From positions 36,032 to 100,031 of the forward strand of contig JAYGHB010000100.1 in assembly GCA_034931985.1 (NCBI GenBank): 64,000 bases of DNA, in the 5' to 3' direction. The stretch comes from Halotia wernerae (GTDB lineage: Bacteria > Cyanobacteriota > Cyanobacteriia > Cyanobacteriales > Nostocaceae). The first letter of the stretch is position 1. Each line of letters starts with the position of its first letter. The notes under the pieces are model-generated. The model saw only the letters and a program-made list of their open reading frames with translations, did no database searches and had not been told where the DNA came from. A program made the position numbers and the translations under genes. This document shows positions 50,247 to 59,403 of the stretch, one piece after another.

Positions 50247-51341
50247 TTCTTTGGTTAACATCTCTGGTGCTTCTTTGCTCTCAACAGTTTTACTAGAATA
50301 ACCAGATGGAGAAAAATTATCTAAACCATCGGCTACATCTTTAATAAACCCAGCCACAGGTACGGCAATTACTAACCCCAACAACCCGCCGAGATAAGTT
50401 CCTACTAGTAAAGCAGTTAACACCCATATAGGTCTAAGTCCTGTCAAATTTCCTAAAAGACGAGGTGCGATCGCTTGGTCAATTAATTGATCGATAATAA
50501 TAGCTATCACTAAAATCTTCAGTGCTAACCAGAAGTTATGTGACGCTATTATTAAATTTATTACAATAATGCTAACAACATCACCGAAGGGAATTAAGCT
50601 AAAAATCCCAATTCCCAAACCAAATATTAAAGCAAACTGAATTTTAAAAAGTAAGAAAATAAGTATTAGTGAAAATCCCATTAATGAAGCCAAAGTTACC
50701 TGACCAATCAAGTAATTTTGGAAGTTTTCTTGAATAGACTGGCTAACTTGTTGGGCAAAACTCCAAGGTAACTTTTTAAATATCCCTTCCCAAAGCCTAG
50801 GGCCATCTAACAAAAGATAAAAAGTGAATACTATTGTGATTAATGCATCAGATACGCTATCAATAGCTTCTATAATAATGCCGACAAGATTATCAGCCCA
50901 ATTCTGCAATTCATCAGTTAGGCGGTCTGTAATTTGATTAATTACATGACTGAAGTTAACTTTTACTCTGTGGCTAATAGCCCAATCATCCAGAATTTGG
51001 ATTTTTTGATTGCTAGAATCAATCCACTGGGGAAGTATTTTAGCTATCTCATTAAGTTGCTCTAATACAATGGGTAGCAAGGTGATACCCAAAGCGACTA
51101 AAGTCGTTAAAGCTAAAATAAAAACTAATGCTACTGCATAGCCTCGTTTAACTCCCCTGTGCTGGAGAACTTTAACAGGGTAATTTAAAATGAATGCTAG
51201 CAAAGTTGCTAACACAAAGATTGTCACTATTGGTTTAAAATATGCAAAAAAACGAAATGCTAGCCAACCATTGAGAAATATTAGAGGAAATAGTAGCGTC
51301 AATATTAACCATTTAAGTAATTGACTAAGGGATAAATTCAT
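50235..51341 (-). CDS. AI-2E family transporter (PerM-like)
   Basis: This is a 368-residue membrane protein with the typical helix pattern: two N-terminal helices (WLILTLLFPLIFLNGW; IVTIFVLATLLAFILNYPV), a long extracytoplasmic part, then a cluster of helices around LGIGIFSLIPFGDVVSI and LVGTYLGGLLGLVIAVPVAGFI. The family exports quorum signal AI-2 in a few cases, mostly unknown substrates. Lies upstream of nothing obvious; pyrF-pyrE precedes it on the same strand. Confidence 0.88.
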   Translation of the reverse strand: MNLSLSQLLKWLILTLLFPLIFLNGWLAFRFFAYFKPIVTIFVLATLLAFILNYPVKVLQHRGVKRGYAVALVFILALTTLVALGITLLPIVLEQLNEIAKILPQWIDSSNQKIQILDDWAISHRVKVNFSHVINQITDRLTDELQNWADNLVGIIIEAIDSVSDALITIVFTFYLLLDGPRLWEGIFKKLPWSFAQQVSQSIQENFQNYLIGQVTLASLMGFSLILIFLLFKIQFALIFGLGIGIFSLIPFGDVVSIIVINLIIASHNFWLALKILVIAIIIDQLIDQAIAPRLLGNLTGLRPIWVLTALLVGTYLGGLLGLVIAVPVAGFIKDVADGLDNFSPSGYSSKTVESKEAPEMLTKESTS

Positions 51342-51373
51342 AATTAATTAAAAAAGTATTTTTTTGTTGAGTA

Positions 51374-52807
51374 TTAAACCTCTGCGAAAACTGAAAACTG
51401 CTCCTCATTTATCCGTCCTGCTTCATACAAAGTATTAATGATTTCCGAAATAGTCAAAACAGCATGACCCCGATAACCTTTTTCTAATAATCTCTGATTT
51501 ACTCCTTGTTCATGATCAATAAACACCACAATATCCTGAATATTTAATCCTGCTGACTGTAACTTTTCTGCACCTTCTATGACACTTTTACCACTGATGA
51601 GAATATCATCAACAACAACTACCGTTTCACCAGGATAAAAATCTCCCTCAATTACTCTCCGAGTTCCATGTGCTTTTACCTCTTTTCGAGGAAAAATCAT
51701 CGGACAATGAAGACGCAAAGCTAAACCAGTAGCAGTTGGTAAAGAACCATAAGGAATGCCTGCTAATCGGTCAAAGTTCAGATCTTGTAAAATCTTTTCA
51801 TAAGCGCTGAGAACTTGATTAAAAATTTGGGGATTGGAAATGATTTTGCGTAAGTCAATATAATAGGGAAATATAGCTCCTGATGCTTGCACAAACTCAC
51901 CAAACATAATGCAACCAAGGTCATAAAGTTGCAAAATCAAATCATGTTGGGGGTGCTGATTTAATAAACAAACATCAGGCAACCACACAGAACAAGTAGA
52001 AGCATCACGGATAATTTTGGTTCTCGCTTGATTAATTTCTGCATGTAAAGATTGAATTTCATCAGACAATTGGGGATTTGCCAACATATCTTGAGGAACA
52101 GGAATCAGCAAACCATCACCATTATTATTCAAGCCTGCTTCTAAAATTTGGTTTAAGTTACCGCCTTCAGCCCAAATGCTACGCGCTAAGATAATTCGTT
52201 CAGGTGCGATCGCCCGTATAAGTGCCAAAATCTCAGGATTTGTAGTCCCAACTTCCAAACCTACTTGTTCTGGGGTTCCCCAGTTTTTTGATTCTTTTAC
52301 TACCTGCAAATAAAGAGGAGATTCATTTATAGGATATTGTTGTAAAGCTTCTGCTCCTGGATTAGAAGTACAACATAAAATAAATATCGCTTTATCGGGA
52401 TAAACTAAAAATGGTGCAACATGATCCTGTCCTGTATAAGGACTAAGAGTAATTGCGTCTACATGCCATTGGGTAAACACAGTCCGAGCGAAGACAGTAC
52501 TAGTATTTAAATCACCGTGTTTCGCGTCTAAAATAATCGGAATATGACTTGGGATAGCTGCTAAAGTTTTTTGTAGTAGTTCTAACCCTGGAATCCCTAA
52601 TGCTTCGTAAAAACCAAGTGTTGGTTTATAAGCACAAACAAAATCAGCGGTTTCAGTAATAATGAATTGCAACCACTTTTCTAAACTAGAGATGACGTCT
52701 TGAGATTTATAGCGAGTTGGCATCATCTCTGGATTTGGATCAAGTCCCACAAAAAGTAGGCTTTCATTTTGTAAAATATTATCGTATAACTTATCAAAAA
52801 AACTCAT
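51374..52807 (-). CDS. pyrF: Bifunctional OMP decarboxylase / orotate phosphoribosyltransferase
   Basis: This is a 477-residue fusion that carries out the last two steps of UMP synthesis. The N-terminal OMP decarboxylase (PyrF type 2) holds the catalytic lysine block IILDAKHGDLNTS at about residue 95; the C-terminal part is an orotate phosphoribosyltransferase (PyrE) with the PRPP motif VVVVDDILISGKSV near residue 400. The order is reversed relative to the eukaryotic UMP synthase and is common in cyanobacteria. Cytoplasmic. Codirectional with the gene for a cytochrome b upstream. Confidence 0.92.
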   Translation of the reverse strand: MSFFDKLYDNILQNESLLFVGLDPNPEMMPTRYKSQDVISSLEKWLQFIITETADFVCAYKPTLGFYEALGIPGLELLQKTLAAIPSHIPIILDAKHGDLNTSTVFARTVFTQWHVDAITLSPYTGQDHVAPFLVYPDKAIFILCCTSNPGAEALQQYPINESPLYLQVVKESKNWGTPEQVGLEVGTTNPEILALIRAIAPERIILARSIWAEGGNLNQILEAGLNNNGDGLLIPVPQDMLANPQLSDEIQSLHAEINQARTKIIRDASTCSVWLPDVCLLNQHPQHDLILQLYDLGCIMFGEFVQASGAIFPYYIDLRKIISNPQIFNQVLSAYEKILQDLNFDRLAGIPYGSLPTATGLALRLHCPMIFPRKEVKAHGTRRVIEGDFYPGETVVVVDDILISGKSVIEGAEKLQSAGLNIQDIVVFIDHEQGVNQRLLEKGYRGHAVLTISEIINTLYEAGRINEEQFSVFAEV

Positions 52808-52837
52808 ACTTTTTAGATATTATAAATTTGGAATTAA

Positions 52838-53461
52838 TTAATTCTTACCATCATGATTCATTTCCCAAAACATTGATTCTGTAAGTTGAGAACCTCCAGC
52901 TTTACGTCCTAATAAAGAATGAATAATTACAAATGAAATAATCATTGGTACTGAGGCAAAGTGTACAATCCGCAGAGCTTGCCAACTGCCAAACATCTCC
53001 ACAATCCAGGGAAATTGAGCAGGTTTATACATGCCTATACCTGTAAGTAATGCTAAGAGCAAGATAGGAATAATAGCTGTATAGACGATACGATGCCAAG
53101 CATAGATTAGTCGTTGGGAATTTTGACTTTTTTGTAATGCTTTGATGTCATTGACACCTACAAATCGATGTCGCCAACGTCGAGTCATTAAAACGTAAAT
53201 TCCATACCACAAAAGATTTAGCGAGAAGATCCACATTGCTGCAAAATGCCAATGTCTGCCTCCCGCCAACCAACCTCCTAATGTAAATATGGGAGGAATG
53301 TGTAAACCTGCCCGTCCACCAAAAACAGGGTTGGCATTGTAAATTTGTAGCCCGCTAGTGAGCATAATAAACAAGCTTATAATGTTAACCAAATGGAAAA
53401 TTTTTGCTCCTATTGCTTGATTTGGTAACTTTGGAGTTTTTGAGGAGGCGGTTGAAGTCAT
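52838..53461 (-). CDS. Cytochrome b/b6-domain (cytochrome b561-like) membrane protein
   Basis: This protein of about 207 residues has four hydrophobic helices and histidines suited to two b-hemes (AKIFHLVNIISLF; RHWHFAAMWIF; YAWHRIVYTAIIP; LRIVHFASVPMIISFVIIHSLL). Such cytochromes pass electrons between quinones and a periplasmic redox enzyme; in cyanobacteria the gene often adjoins a molybdopterin oxidoreductase, but none is here. The ATG at 53,461 is used; the frame is open to 53,644 but the extra 61 residues run into the next gene and lack family likeness. Confidence 0.78.
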   Translation of the reverse strand: MTSTASSKTPKLPNQAIGAKIFHLVNIISLFIMLTSGLQIYNANPVFGGRAGLHIPPIFTLGGWLAGGRHWHFAAMWIFSLNLLWYGIYVLMTRRWRHRFVGVNDIKALQKSQNSQRLIYAWHRIVYTAIIPILLLALLTGIGMYKPAQFPWIVEMFGSWQALRIVHFASVPMIISFVIIHSLLGRKAGGSQLTESMFWEMNHDGKN

Positions 53462-53589
53462 AATAAGTTTTGCTGTTTGTTTTGAGCAAATAGTCCAGCA
53501 ATAGCTGGATTTGGTGAGAAGCCTACACTGACTGAGTACAGTACAGTGTAGGAGTATGTCACAGAAAAGTCTGTACCCCATGCTCTTTT

Positions 53590-54120
53590 TTAGAAAGAGC
53601 GTAACAGCCCTAACATATTCTGAGTATTCATTTGGATATTGCATGAGGTTGGACTTGTATTGAAGTTACAAGTGTAGGTCGCCAACATATCTTGCTGATA
53701 ATTGAAAACTCGAACGTTGTAACCTTCCTTCCGTACTTGGCTACCCAAGCGATTGACAAAACTGTAGCGCTCCAAATAGTTTAATAAACTCCAAATTTGC
53801 TGATTCACTATCAGGTCTACTCGGCCAGGTTCTTGCTCAGAAGCTGGATATGCTATCCAATTATCCAACAACTTGTTCTCGGAGTTTTCTTGTGCCCACC
53901 ATAAACTAGGAGTAGTCAATCCTTTGAGGCTAATAGTGTTGGCCGTAGTTACAGCACCATTTGGCTGATTCAATAAGTCTAGTTGTAGTGGACCCTTTGA
54001 AGGCTGCGGAACCGAGGACGTTTCTGCTAATGATGACGGAATTGGTAAAAGAGAAGTTGTAGTCAAACTAATAGTTATTAATAGTAAAAGTGATGTTTTA
54101 CGACCAGACAGTTTAAGCAT
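53590..54120 (-). CDS. Secreted protein of unknown function
   Basis: This is a 176-residue exported protein with a signal peptide (LLLLITISLTTTSLLPIPSSLA, cleavage near residue 32). The mature part is beta-rich with LWWAQENSENKLLDNWIAYP, VDLIVNQQIWSLLNYLERYSFVNRLG and a final CNFNTSPTSCNIQ that holds two cysteines. I recognise it as a conserved cyanobacterial type but not a named family. It is upstream of the cytochrome b gene on the same strand; a 129-base gap separates them. Confidence 0.7.
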   Translation of the reverse strand: MLKLSGRKTSLLLLITISLTTTSLLPIPSSLAETSSVPQPSKGPLQLDLLNQPNGAVTTANTISLKGLTTPSLWWAQENSENKLLDNWIAYPASEQEPGRVDLIVNQQIWSLLNYLERYSFVNRLGSQVRKEGYNVRVFNYQQDMLATYTCNFNTSPTSCNIQMNTQNMLGLLRSF

Positions 54121-54148
54121 AAGCGATAAGAATATTATTATTGGCTCA

Positions 54149-54179
54149 GATCCCCTGCTTCTTTGAGAAGTCGGGGATC
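54149..54179. terminator. Hairpin of a dispersed repeat type
   Basis: GATCCCC-TGCTTCT-TTG-AGAAGTC-GGGGATC forms a near-perfect stem (54,149-54,179) followed by TTGTTGTT. The same kind of hairpin is scattered through cyanobacterial genomes. It lies in the divergent gap before purB, so its role as a terminator for either gene is unclear. Confidence 0.5.
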
Positions 54180-54264
54180 TTGTTGTTAACGAAATAAAAG
54201 GCAGATTTAAGTATATTGAGCTAATTAAATTGTAGAATATGACAGTTGTATTCAGCAGCGAACG

Positions 54265-55560
54265 TTGATTGAGCGTTATACTTTGCCCGAAATGGGCGAC
54301 CTGTGGACGGAATCTTACAAATTAAAAACCTGGCTACAGGTAGAGATTGCAGTCTGTGAAGCCCAAGCTGAACTGGGTTATATCCCATCTGGTGCAGTTG
54401 AGGAAATTAAGACCAAGGCAAATTTTGACACAAAGCGGGTACTAGAAATTGAGGCAGAAGTCCGTCATGATGTGATCGCATTCCTAACAAATGTTAATGA
54501 ATATGTTGGTGATGCTGGGCGCTATATTCATCTGGGTTTAACCAGTTCAGACGTGCTAGATACGGCTTTAGCGCTGCAATTGGTCACTAGTCTAAATGTG
54601 TTGTCACAGCGCCTAGAAGATTTGATTCAGGCAATTCGCCAAAAGGCACACGAACATCGGTATACAGTCATGGCTGGCCGATCGCATGGTATCCACGCCG
54701 AACCGATCACCTTTGGTTTTAAGCTGGCTGGGTGGTTAGCAGAAGTGTTACGACATCAAGAACGCCTGAAAATTCTTCGCGAAACGATCGCCGTTGGTAA
54801 AATTTCTGGGGCGGTGGGAACCTACGCCAATATTGAACCTCGTGTAGAAGCGATCGCCTGCCAAAAACTCGGACTCCAACCCGATACAGCCTCAACTCAA
54901 GTAATTTCCCGCGATCGCCATGCTGACTATGTGCAGCAATTAGCCTTAATCGCCGCATCTATTGAGCGTTTTGCTGTAGAAATTCGCAATCTGCAAAAAA
55001 CAGACGTTCTAGAAGTCGAAGAATTTTTTGCTAAAGGCCAAAAAGGCTCCTCAGCAATGCCACATAAGCGTAATCCTATCCGTTCAGAACGGTTAACAGG
55101 AATGGCGCGGCTGGTAAGAAGTCATGCAGGTGCAGCTTTAGAAAACGTTGCTCTTTGGCACGAACGCGATATTTCCCATAGTTCTGTAGAAAGGGTAATT
55201 TTGCCAGATGCCTGCATTTTGACCCATTTTATGTTAGTGGAAATAACTGAATTGGTGAAAAACCTATTGGTTTATCCTGAGAACATGGCCAGAAATCTCA
55301 GTTGCTATGGCGGTGTAGTATTCAGCCAAAAAGTGCTACTCGCTTTAGTAGAAAAGGGAAGCAGCCGAGAAGAAGCTTATGCGATCGTCCAAGAAAACGC
55401 CCACGCCGCTTGGAACAAACCGGAAGGTGATTTCCACAACTTGATCGCTAAAGACCCGCGTGTTACCCAAAGGTTGTCGTCAGCAGACATTGAGGCATGT
55501 TTTGATCCCCAGCAACATCTCCAGCATTTAGAAGATGTTTATCAAAGGTTGGGTATTTAA
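54265..55560 (+). CDS. purB: Adenylosuccinate lyase
   Basis: This is a 431-residue enzyme that acts at two steps of purine synthesis, releasing fumarate from SAICAR and adenylosuccinate. The signature loop GSSAMPHKRNPIRSE is at about residue 265, and the catalytic histidines are in TSSDVLDTAL (upstream region) and GRSHGIHAEPITFG. It starts at a TTG (54,265): MIERYTLPEMGDLWT is the usual start for cyanobacterial PurB and no ATG lies in frame nearby. Rare start codon, so translation may be weak. Confidence 0.93.
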   Translation: MIERYTLPEMGDLWTESYKLKTWLQVEIAVCEAQAELGYIPSGAVEEIKTKANFDTKRVLEIEAEVRHDVIAFLTNVNEYVGDAGRYIHLGLTSSDVLDTALALQLVTSLNVLSQRLEDLIQAIRQKAHEHRYTVMAGRSHGIHAEPITFGFKLAGWLAEVLRHQERLKILRETIAVGKISGAVGTYANIEPRVEAIACQKLGLQPDTASTQVISRDRHADYVQQLALIAASIERFAVEIRNLQKTDVLEVEEFFAKGQKGSSAMPHKRNPIRSERLTGMARLVRSHAGAALENVALWHERDISHSSVERVILPDACILTHFMLVEITELVKNLLVYPENMARNLSCYGGVVFSQKVLLALVEKGSSREEAYAIVQENAHAAWNKPEGDFHNLIAKDPRVTQRLSSADIEACFDPQQHLQHLEDVYQRLGI

Positions 55561-55812
55561 ATTAATTGGGCATGGGGCATTGGGCATTGGTTATTCTCCT
55601 TGTCCCACATTAACCGTATTGTTTGTCAAAAAAAAATATAAAGATACTAAAAAGATTTGCTGATGAAATTACCTAACAGCTAAAGTTCATCATCTAATTA
55701 CCATGTCAAAAATACAAAGCTTAGGTGTTATTTACACATACAAACCTGAATTTAAGCTGAGAAAGTACTGAGAAAAGCCTGGGAAATCGTCGTTTGAAAA
55801 GATATCTATTAA

Positions 55813-56991
55813 TTAAGTTGCTAGAATTTTTTGATACGCTTGAATTATTTGCCGAGCGATCGCATCCCAACTAAAATGCTGCAATGCATAGTTTTGGGCA
55901 TTTAATCCCCGCTGCTGGCATTCTTGAGGATTTTGCAAAGCTTCTTTGATTAACTCTACAAGTGCTTGTATATCTGTTGCACCTACCCACCCGGAATTAC
56001 TATCGATTACCTGTTGATAAATATGCACTTGGTCGGAGATGACTACAGGTACTCCTGCTACCATAGCCTCGGCTACAGCAATACCAAAATTTTCATAGTA
56101 TGAAGGCAAGACAAATAAGTCAGCAGCTTGCAGTAAACTAGCTTTTAAGTCGCCGCTAATAAAACCAGTAATTGTAGTATGCGATCGCAGAGGTGAATTA
56201 TCAATTTGAAATTTTATCTTTTGTTCATAATCCGGGTCTTGGGGATTCGTCCCAGCCAAGACAAAATGAAAATTACAACCGACTGCTAGCAGCTTTTCTA
56301 AGGCTGGAATCAGCAAATTTAAACCTTTTTTTGGGTCAATTCGGGACATAAACAGCACCAAAGGCACATCTTCAGGTATTGCCAACTGATTACGTATTAC
56401 GCTCCCCATATTTCTATCACCCAAAGAGGGTATTACACCCAAAGGAATTACCAAATCTTGTGTAGCTACTCCAAATCGTTCTGAGATTTTCGCTTCTTGT
56501 TCACTAGTAAAATGAATTGCTGCTGCACCAGCTAAATTGTGACGTTCTAAAATTGCCACATAAAACTCTTTTAATTGTTTTTTCTTGCGTAAATCAGCCG
56601 GATCAAGAGTACCCAAAGGACGCAAAATATAAGGTAGCTTTTGCTGACGACACACAGTAGCAGCAGCACTACTTATAGGAGAAAAAAGAGCATGAATATG
56701 TGCTAAATCAAACTCCCGTCCATGAATTTTGAGCCATTGTAATAAATCAAGCGAAAATTTATAACGACGAAATGGCGCGCAACGGAAATAAATTATTTCA
56801 TAGCCATCTTGTTTAATCGATCGATTTAAAGGAACATCCAGAGGTTTTTGACCACTATCCCCATTACTATCAGTCGTCAGAATTGTAACTTTTACTTTCT
56901 CCTTTGCTAATGCGGAAGCTAATCCTAATACCATTTGACTAGGGCCGCCGTAAATTAGGGAAATTGAAGGAACAATTTGTAAAATTTTCAT
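55813..56991 (-). CDS. hpsP: GT4-family glycosyltransferase, HpsP-like
   Basis: This is a 392-residue GT-B glycosyltransferase. N-terminal donor-independent motif QIVPSISLIYGGPSQMVLGL, and the GT4 nucleotide-sugar site is in FVLPSYYENFGIAVAEAMVAGVPVV (EX7E: E in NFGIAVAEA). It should move a sugar to a lipid- or polysaccharide-linked acceptor in the cytoplasm. I assign it to HpsP of the hormogonium polysaccharide set by memory of the sequence start; the exact letter is less certain. It is the last gene of a five-gene leftward cluster. Confidence 0.75.
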   Translation of the reverse strand: MKILQIVPSISLIYGGPSQMVLGLASALAKEKVKVTILTTDSNGDSGQKPLDVPLNRSIKQDGYEIIYFRCAPFRRYKFSLDLLQWLKIHGREFDLAHIHALFSPISSAAATVCRQQKLPYILRPLGTLDPADLRKKKQLKEFYVAILERHNLAGAAAIHFTSEQEAKISERFGVATQDLVIPLGVIPSLGDRNMGSVIRNQLAIPEDVPLVLFMSRIDPKKGLNLLIPALEKLLAVGCNFHFVLAGTNPQDPDYEQKIKFQIDNSPLRSHTTITGFISGDLKASLLQAADLFVLPSYYENFGIAVAEAMVAGVPVVISDQVHIYQQVIDSNSGWVGATDIQALVELIKEALQNPQECQQRGLNAQNYALQHFSWDAIARQIIQAYQKILAT

Positions 56992-57006
56992 GGTTTTGTT
57001 AGTTGT

Positions 57007-57112
57007 TATAGCGGTTCTCGTTCTGCTCAGGTACAGATTTATCTGCGTCCATCTGCGTTCATCTGCGGTTAATTATTTCTTCCTACACCTCAACCAGGTG
57101 GGAAACGCTATA
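57007..57112. mobile_element. MITE-like element between hpsP and hpsO
   Basis: Starts TATAGCGGTT (57,007) and ends AACGCTATA (57,112): inverted ends of about seven bases. The flanking sequence repeats GTTAGTTGT on the left and GTTGTTAG on the right, which may be the target duplication. The middle holds ATCTGCGTCCATCTGCGTTC repeats. The ends share TATAGC with the larger family A, but the middle differs. Confidence 0.5.
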
Positions 57113-57140
57113 GTTGTTAGTTTTCATTTATGACTAACCA

Positions 57141-58313
57141 CTAACTATTTATTAATTCTTGATAAAATTCAAATTGCTGTTTTGCCAAAGCTTTATTTGT
57201 ATATTTAACCATTGCTTTTTGATAACCCATTTCACCGAGAGATTGGGCAAAATCTGGTTTTTCTATTAACTGCATTAAGCAATTAGCCAATGCAATAGCA
57301 TCACCTTCAGGAAAAACTAAACCAGCATTACCAATTACATGGGGAATTTCACCAGAATCGGAACCAATCACAGGTACTTGACAAGCCATTGCTTCAATGA
57401 TTACATGGCCAAATTGTTCTTTCCAGCCAACGGAAGTTAAGGTTTTAAAATTGTAAGTTGTTTCTGAAGGCAGCACCAAAGTACTCATCAAATTTATATA
57501 ATTAGTAACTTCGTGATGCGGGACGCTTTCTATTATAAGCAACCGTTCTCTAATATTATTTTCTGTTGCTATTTTAATTAATTCTTCTTGTATGATTCCA
57601 CGTCCTAATAGTAACAACTTCCAAGGTTGAGCTTGTAAAGTAGTTAAGGCTTTTAATAAAGTTAACAAACCCTTTTCCTGAACAAATCTTCCTACAAAAC
57701 CTACCACAAAATCATTTGAGGTAATACCTAACTTAGTTGCTAACTTCGGTTGGCGTTTAGGCGTAAATAAACTTTCATCTACACCAAGTTGTGGCATAAC
57801 TTTAATTGCACCTTCATATCCTCGTTGTCGTAAAACTTCTGCCCCATCTTGATTGCCAGAAATGATGCCGTGGCTATGGTTAAGGTTATATTTTTCTAAT
57901 AAAGCAATTGGTAACTTTAATTCGTATGGGAGATTCCACCAAGTAAAAAATACATTTTTGGCTTTCAGTCTTAATAGCTGATTTAAAGCAATCATCTGAG
58001 TGTATGCCAGACTCCTAGAACCCTGTTCTACCTGAATGATTTGGGGGTGAAATTGCCGCAATAAAGATATTAAATCAGTACCAAAGGTTAGAAGTCCTTG
58101 GTGATTTTGACTAAAGTTAGTAACTGGAACTATTCTAAATGTGCCTTCATCTTGATATTGAGCTTCAATGGTTTTATTTTGTACACCTCCAGGTTTCCAG
58201 CTTTTAGGAACTACAACCGTCACTTCAATGCCAGGTTCTAGTTGAGATAAGGCACGTAATTTTTCACAATTAAGGTCTACAATATAAGTATGACTGGCAA
58301 CTAGAATTTTCAT
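57141..58313 (-). CDS. hpsO: GT4-family glycosyltransferase, HpsO-like
   Basis: This is a 390-residue GT-B glycosyltransferase. N-terminal KILVASHTYIVDLNCEKLRA, middle GISGNQDGAE-type site, and the GT4 donor site EQFGHVIIEAMACQVPVIGSDSGEIPHVIG. Probably adds a sugar during polysaccharide synthesis in the cytoplasm. It agrees by memory with HpsO of hormogonium polysaccharide clusters. On the same strand as its neighbours, but a MITE-like element now separates it from hpsP. Confidence 0.75.
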   Translation of the reverse strand: MKILVASHTYIVDLNCEKLRALSQLEPGIEVTVVVPKSWKPGGVQNKTIEAQYQDEGTFRIVPVTNFSQNHQGLLTFGTDLISLLRQFHPQIIQVEQGSRSLAYTQMIALNQLLRLKAKNVFFTWWNLPYELKLPIALLEKYNLNHSHGIISGNQDGAEVLRQRGYEGAIKVMPQLGVDESLFTPKRQPKLATKLGITSNDFVVGFVGRFVQEKGLLTLLKALTTLQAQPWKLLLLGRGIIQEELIKIATENNIRERLLIIESVPHHEVTNYINLMSTLVLPSETTYNFKTLTSVGWKEQFGHVIIEAMACQVPVIGSDSGEIPHVIGNAGLVFPEGDAIALANCLMQLIEKPDFAQSLGEMGYQKAMVKYTNKALAKQQFEFYQELINS

Positions 58314-58381
58314 TGATATTTAGTGGTTACTAATATTAAATAGGAGAATAAACATTGTTCATCCTTCTTTAACTTTTTGAT

Positions 58382-59371
58382 TCAAACACTCTCAATTTTT
58401 TGATCAAGACGACTATAAATTTGACCATCGTTCCATGATGATTGCATGACTGTACCCAAGGCTTTGAGAAAACCTAAAGTGTAGAAAAGGGCGCGAGTCA
58501 AAACTTTAATCGGGGAACCGCTTTTATGACACGGAGGTCTTCCTAGGACGTGACAGTCAAATAAACGGGCGTATAAGCGTAAAGCTTGGGTGACGGTGAG
58601 GTTTTTCAGCCCCAGCAAGAAATGATTGTGGTAGAAAGTGAGTTGATATTTGAGCGATCGCATACTAATATCATGACAACCCCCCGTTTCTTCCCCTAAG
58701 TGGATTAAATAAGCCTCTGGGTCATACCAAATCTTATATCCCGTCTGCCGCAACCGCAAACAAAAATCTGATTCCTCGCGGACTGCACTACCGCGAAACC
58801 TTTCATCAAACTTCAGTCCGTGGTTAGTAAAAATTTCGCGCCGAAAAGACATGTTGCAACCCCTCGCCGTCAGAACTTGCTGGGGTTTGATTGTATGTAC
58901 TAAGTCAATATGATACCAAGCAATTCCAGGGTCCATAGCTTGGGGAGGCAGATATTCAATTTGCAATTCCCCACCAGAATCATCCAATTTCATTCTGTCA
59001 AAAACTCGTCCAGCAACAGCCCCCACTTCTGGATTTTGCTGATAGTTTTTCGCATGTGCTGCGAGAAATTCTGGGGTTAATTTAACATCATCATCAATAA
59101 ATAAAATTATTTCACCATTTGAGCGCCGTACACCATAATTACGCGCCCCTGGTAAACTTGCCCAATCGAGATGAAACCATTTAATTTTACCTAATGCCGC
59201 TATTTCTTCTAGGTAAGCTTGAACTTCTGGCTTGTGTTTGGGAGATTGGTCTACTACTAAAACCTCAAAATTTGGATAGTCCTGATTGAGAACATCCGCG
59301 ATACTATCCCGTAGCGTTTCTTCTCGCCCATAGGTTGGAATGATTACAGAAATTAAAGGCAAATCAATCAT
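58382..59371 (-). CDS. hpsN: GT2-family glycosyltransferase, HpsN-like
   Basis: This is a 329-residue GT-A glycosyltransferase. N-terminal VIIPTYGREETLRDSIADVL, donor/metal site IILFIDDDVKLTPEF (the DDD motif), acceptor part with RGSAVREESDFCLRLRQTGY. Inverting, uses UDP- or GDP-sugar, and its C-terminal part may lie near the membrane. It resembles HpsN by memory. Lies between hpsO- and hpsL-like genes, with 32 bases to the latter, so it is co-transcribed. Confidence 0.78.
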   Translation of the reverse strand: MIDLPLISVIIPTYGREETLRDSIADVLNQDYPNFEVLVVDQSPKHKPEVQAYLEEIAALGKIKWFHLDWASLPGARNYGVRRSNGEIILFIDDDVKLTPEFLAAHAKNYQQNPEVGAVAGRVFDRMKLDDSGGELQIEYLPPQAMDPGIAWYHIDLVHTIKPQQVLTARGCNMSFRREIFTNHGLKFDERFRGSAVREESDFCLRLRQTGYKIWYDPEAYLIHLGEETGGCHDISMRSLKYQLTFYHNHFLLGLKNLTVTQALRLYARLFDCHVLGRPPCHKSGSPIKVLTRALFYTLGFLKALGTVMQSSWNDGQIYSRLDQKIESV

Positions 59372-59403
59372 GTGCTTTTATCTCACTACCAATCTGGAAT
59401 CAT

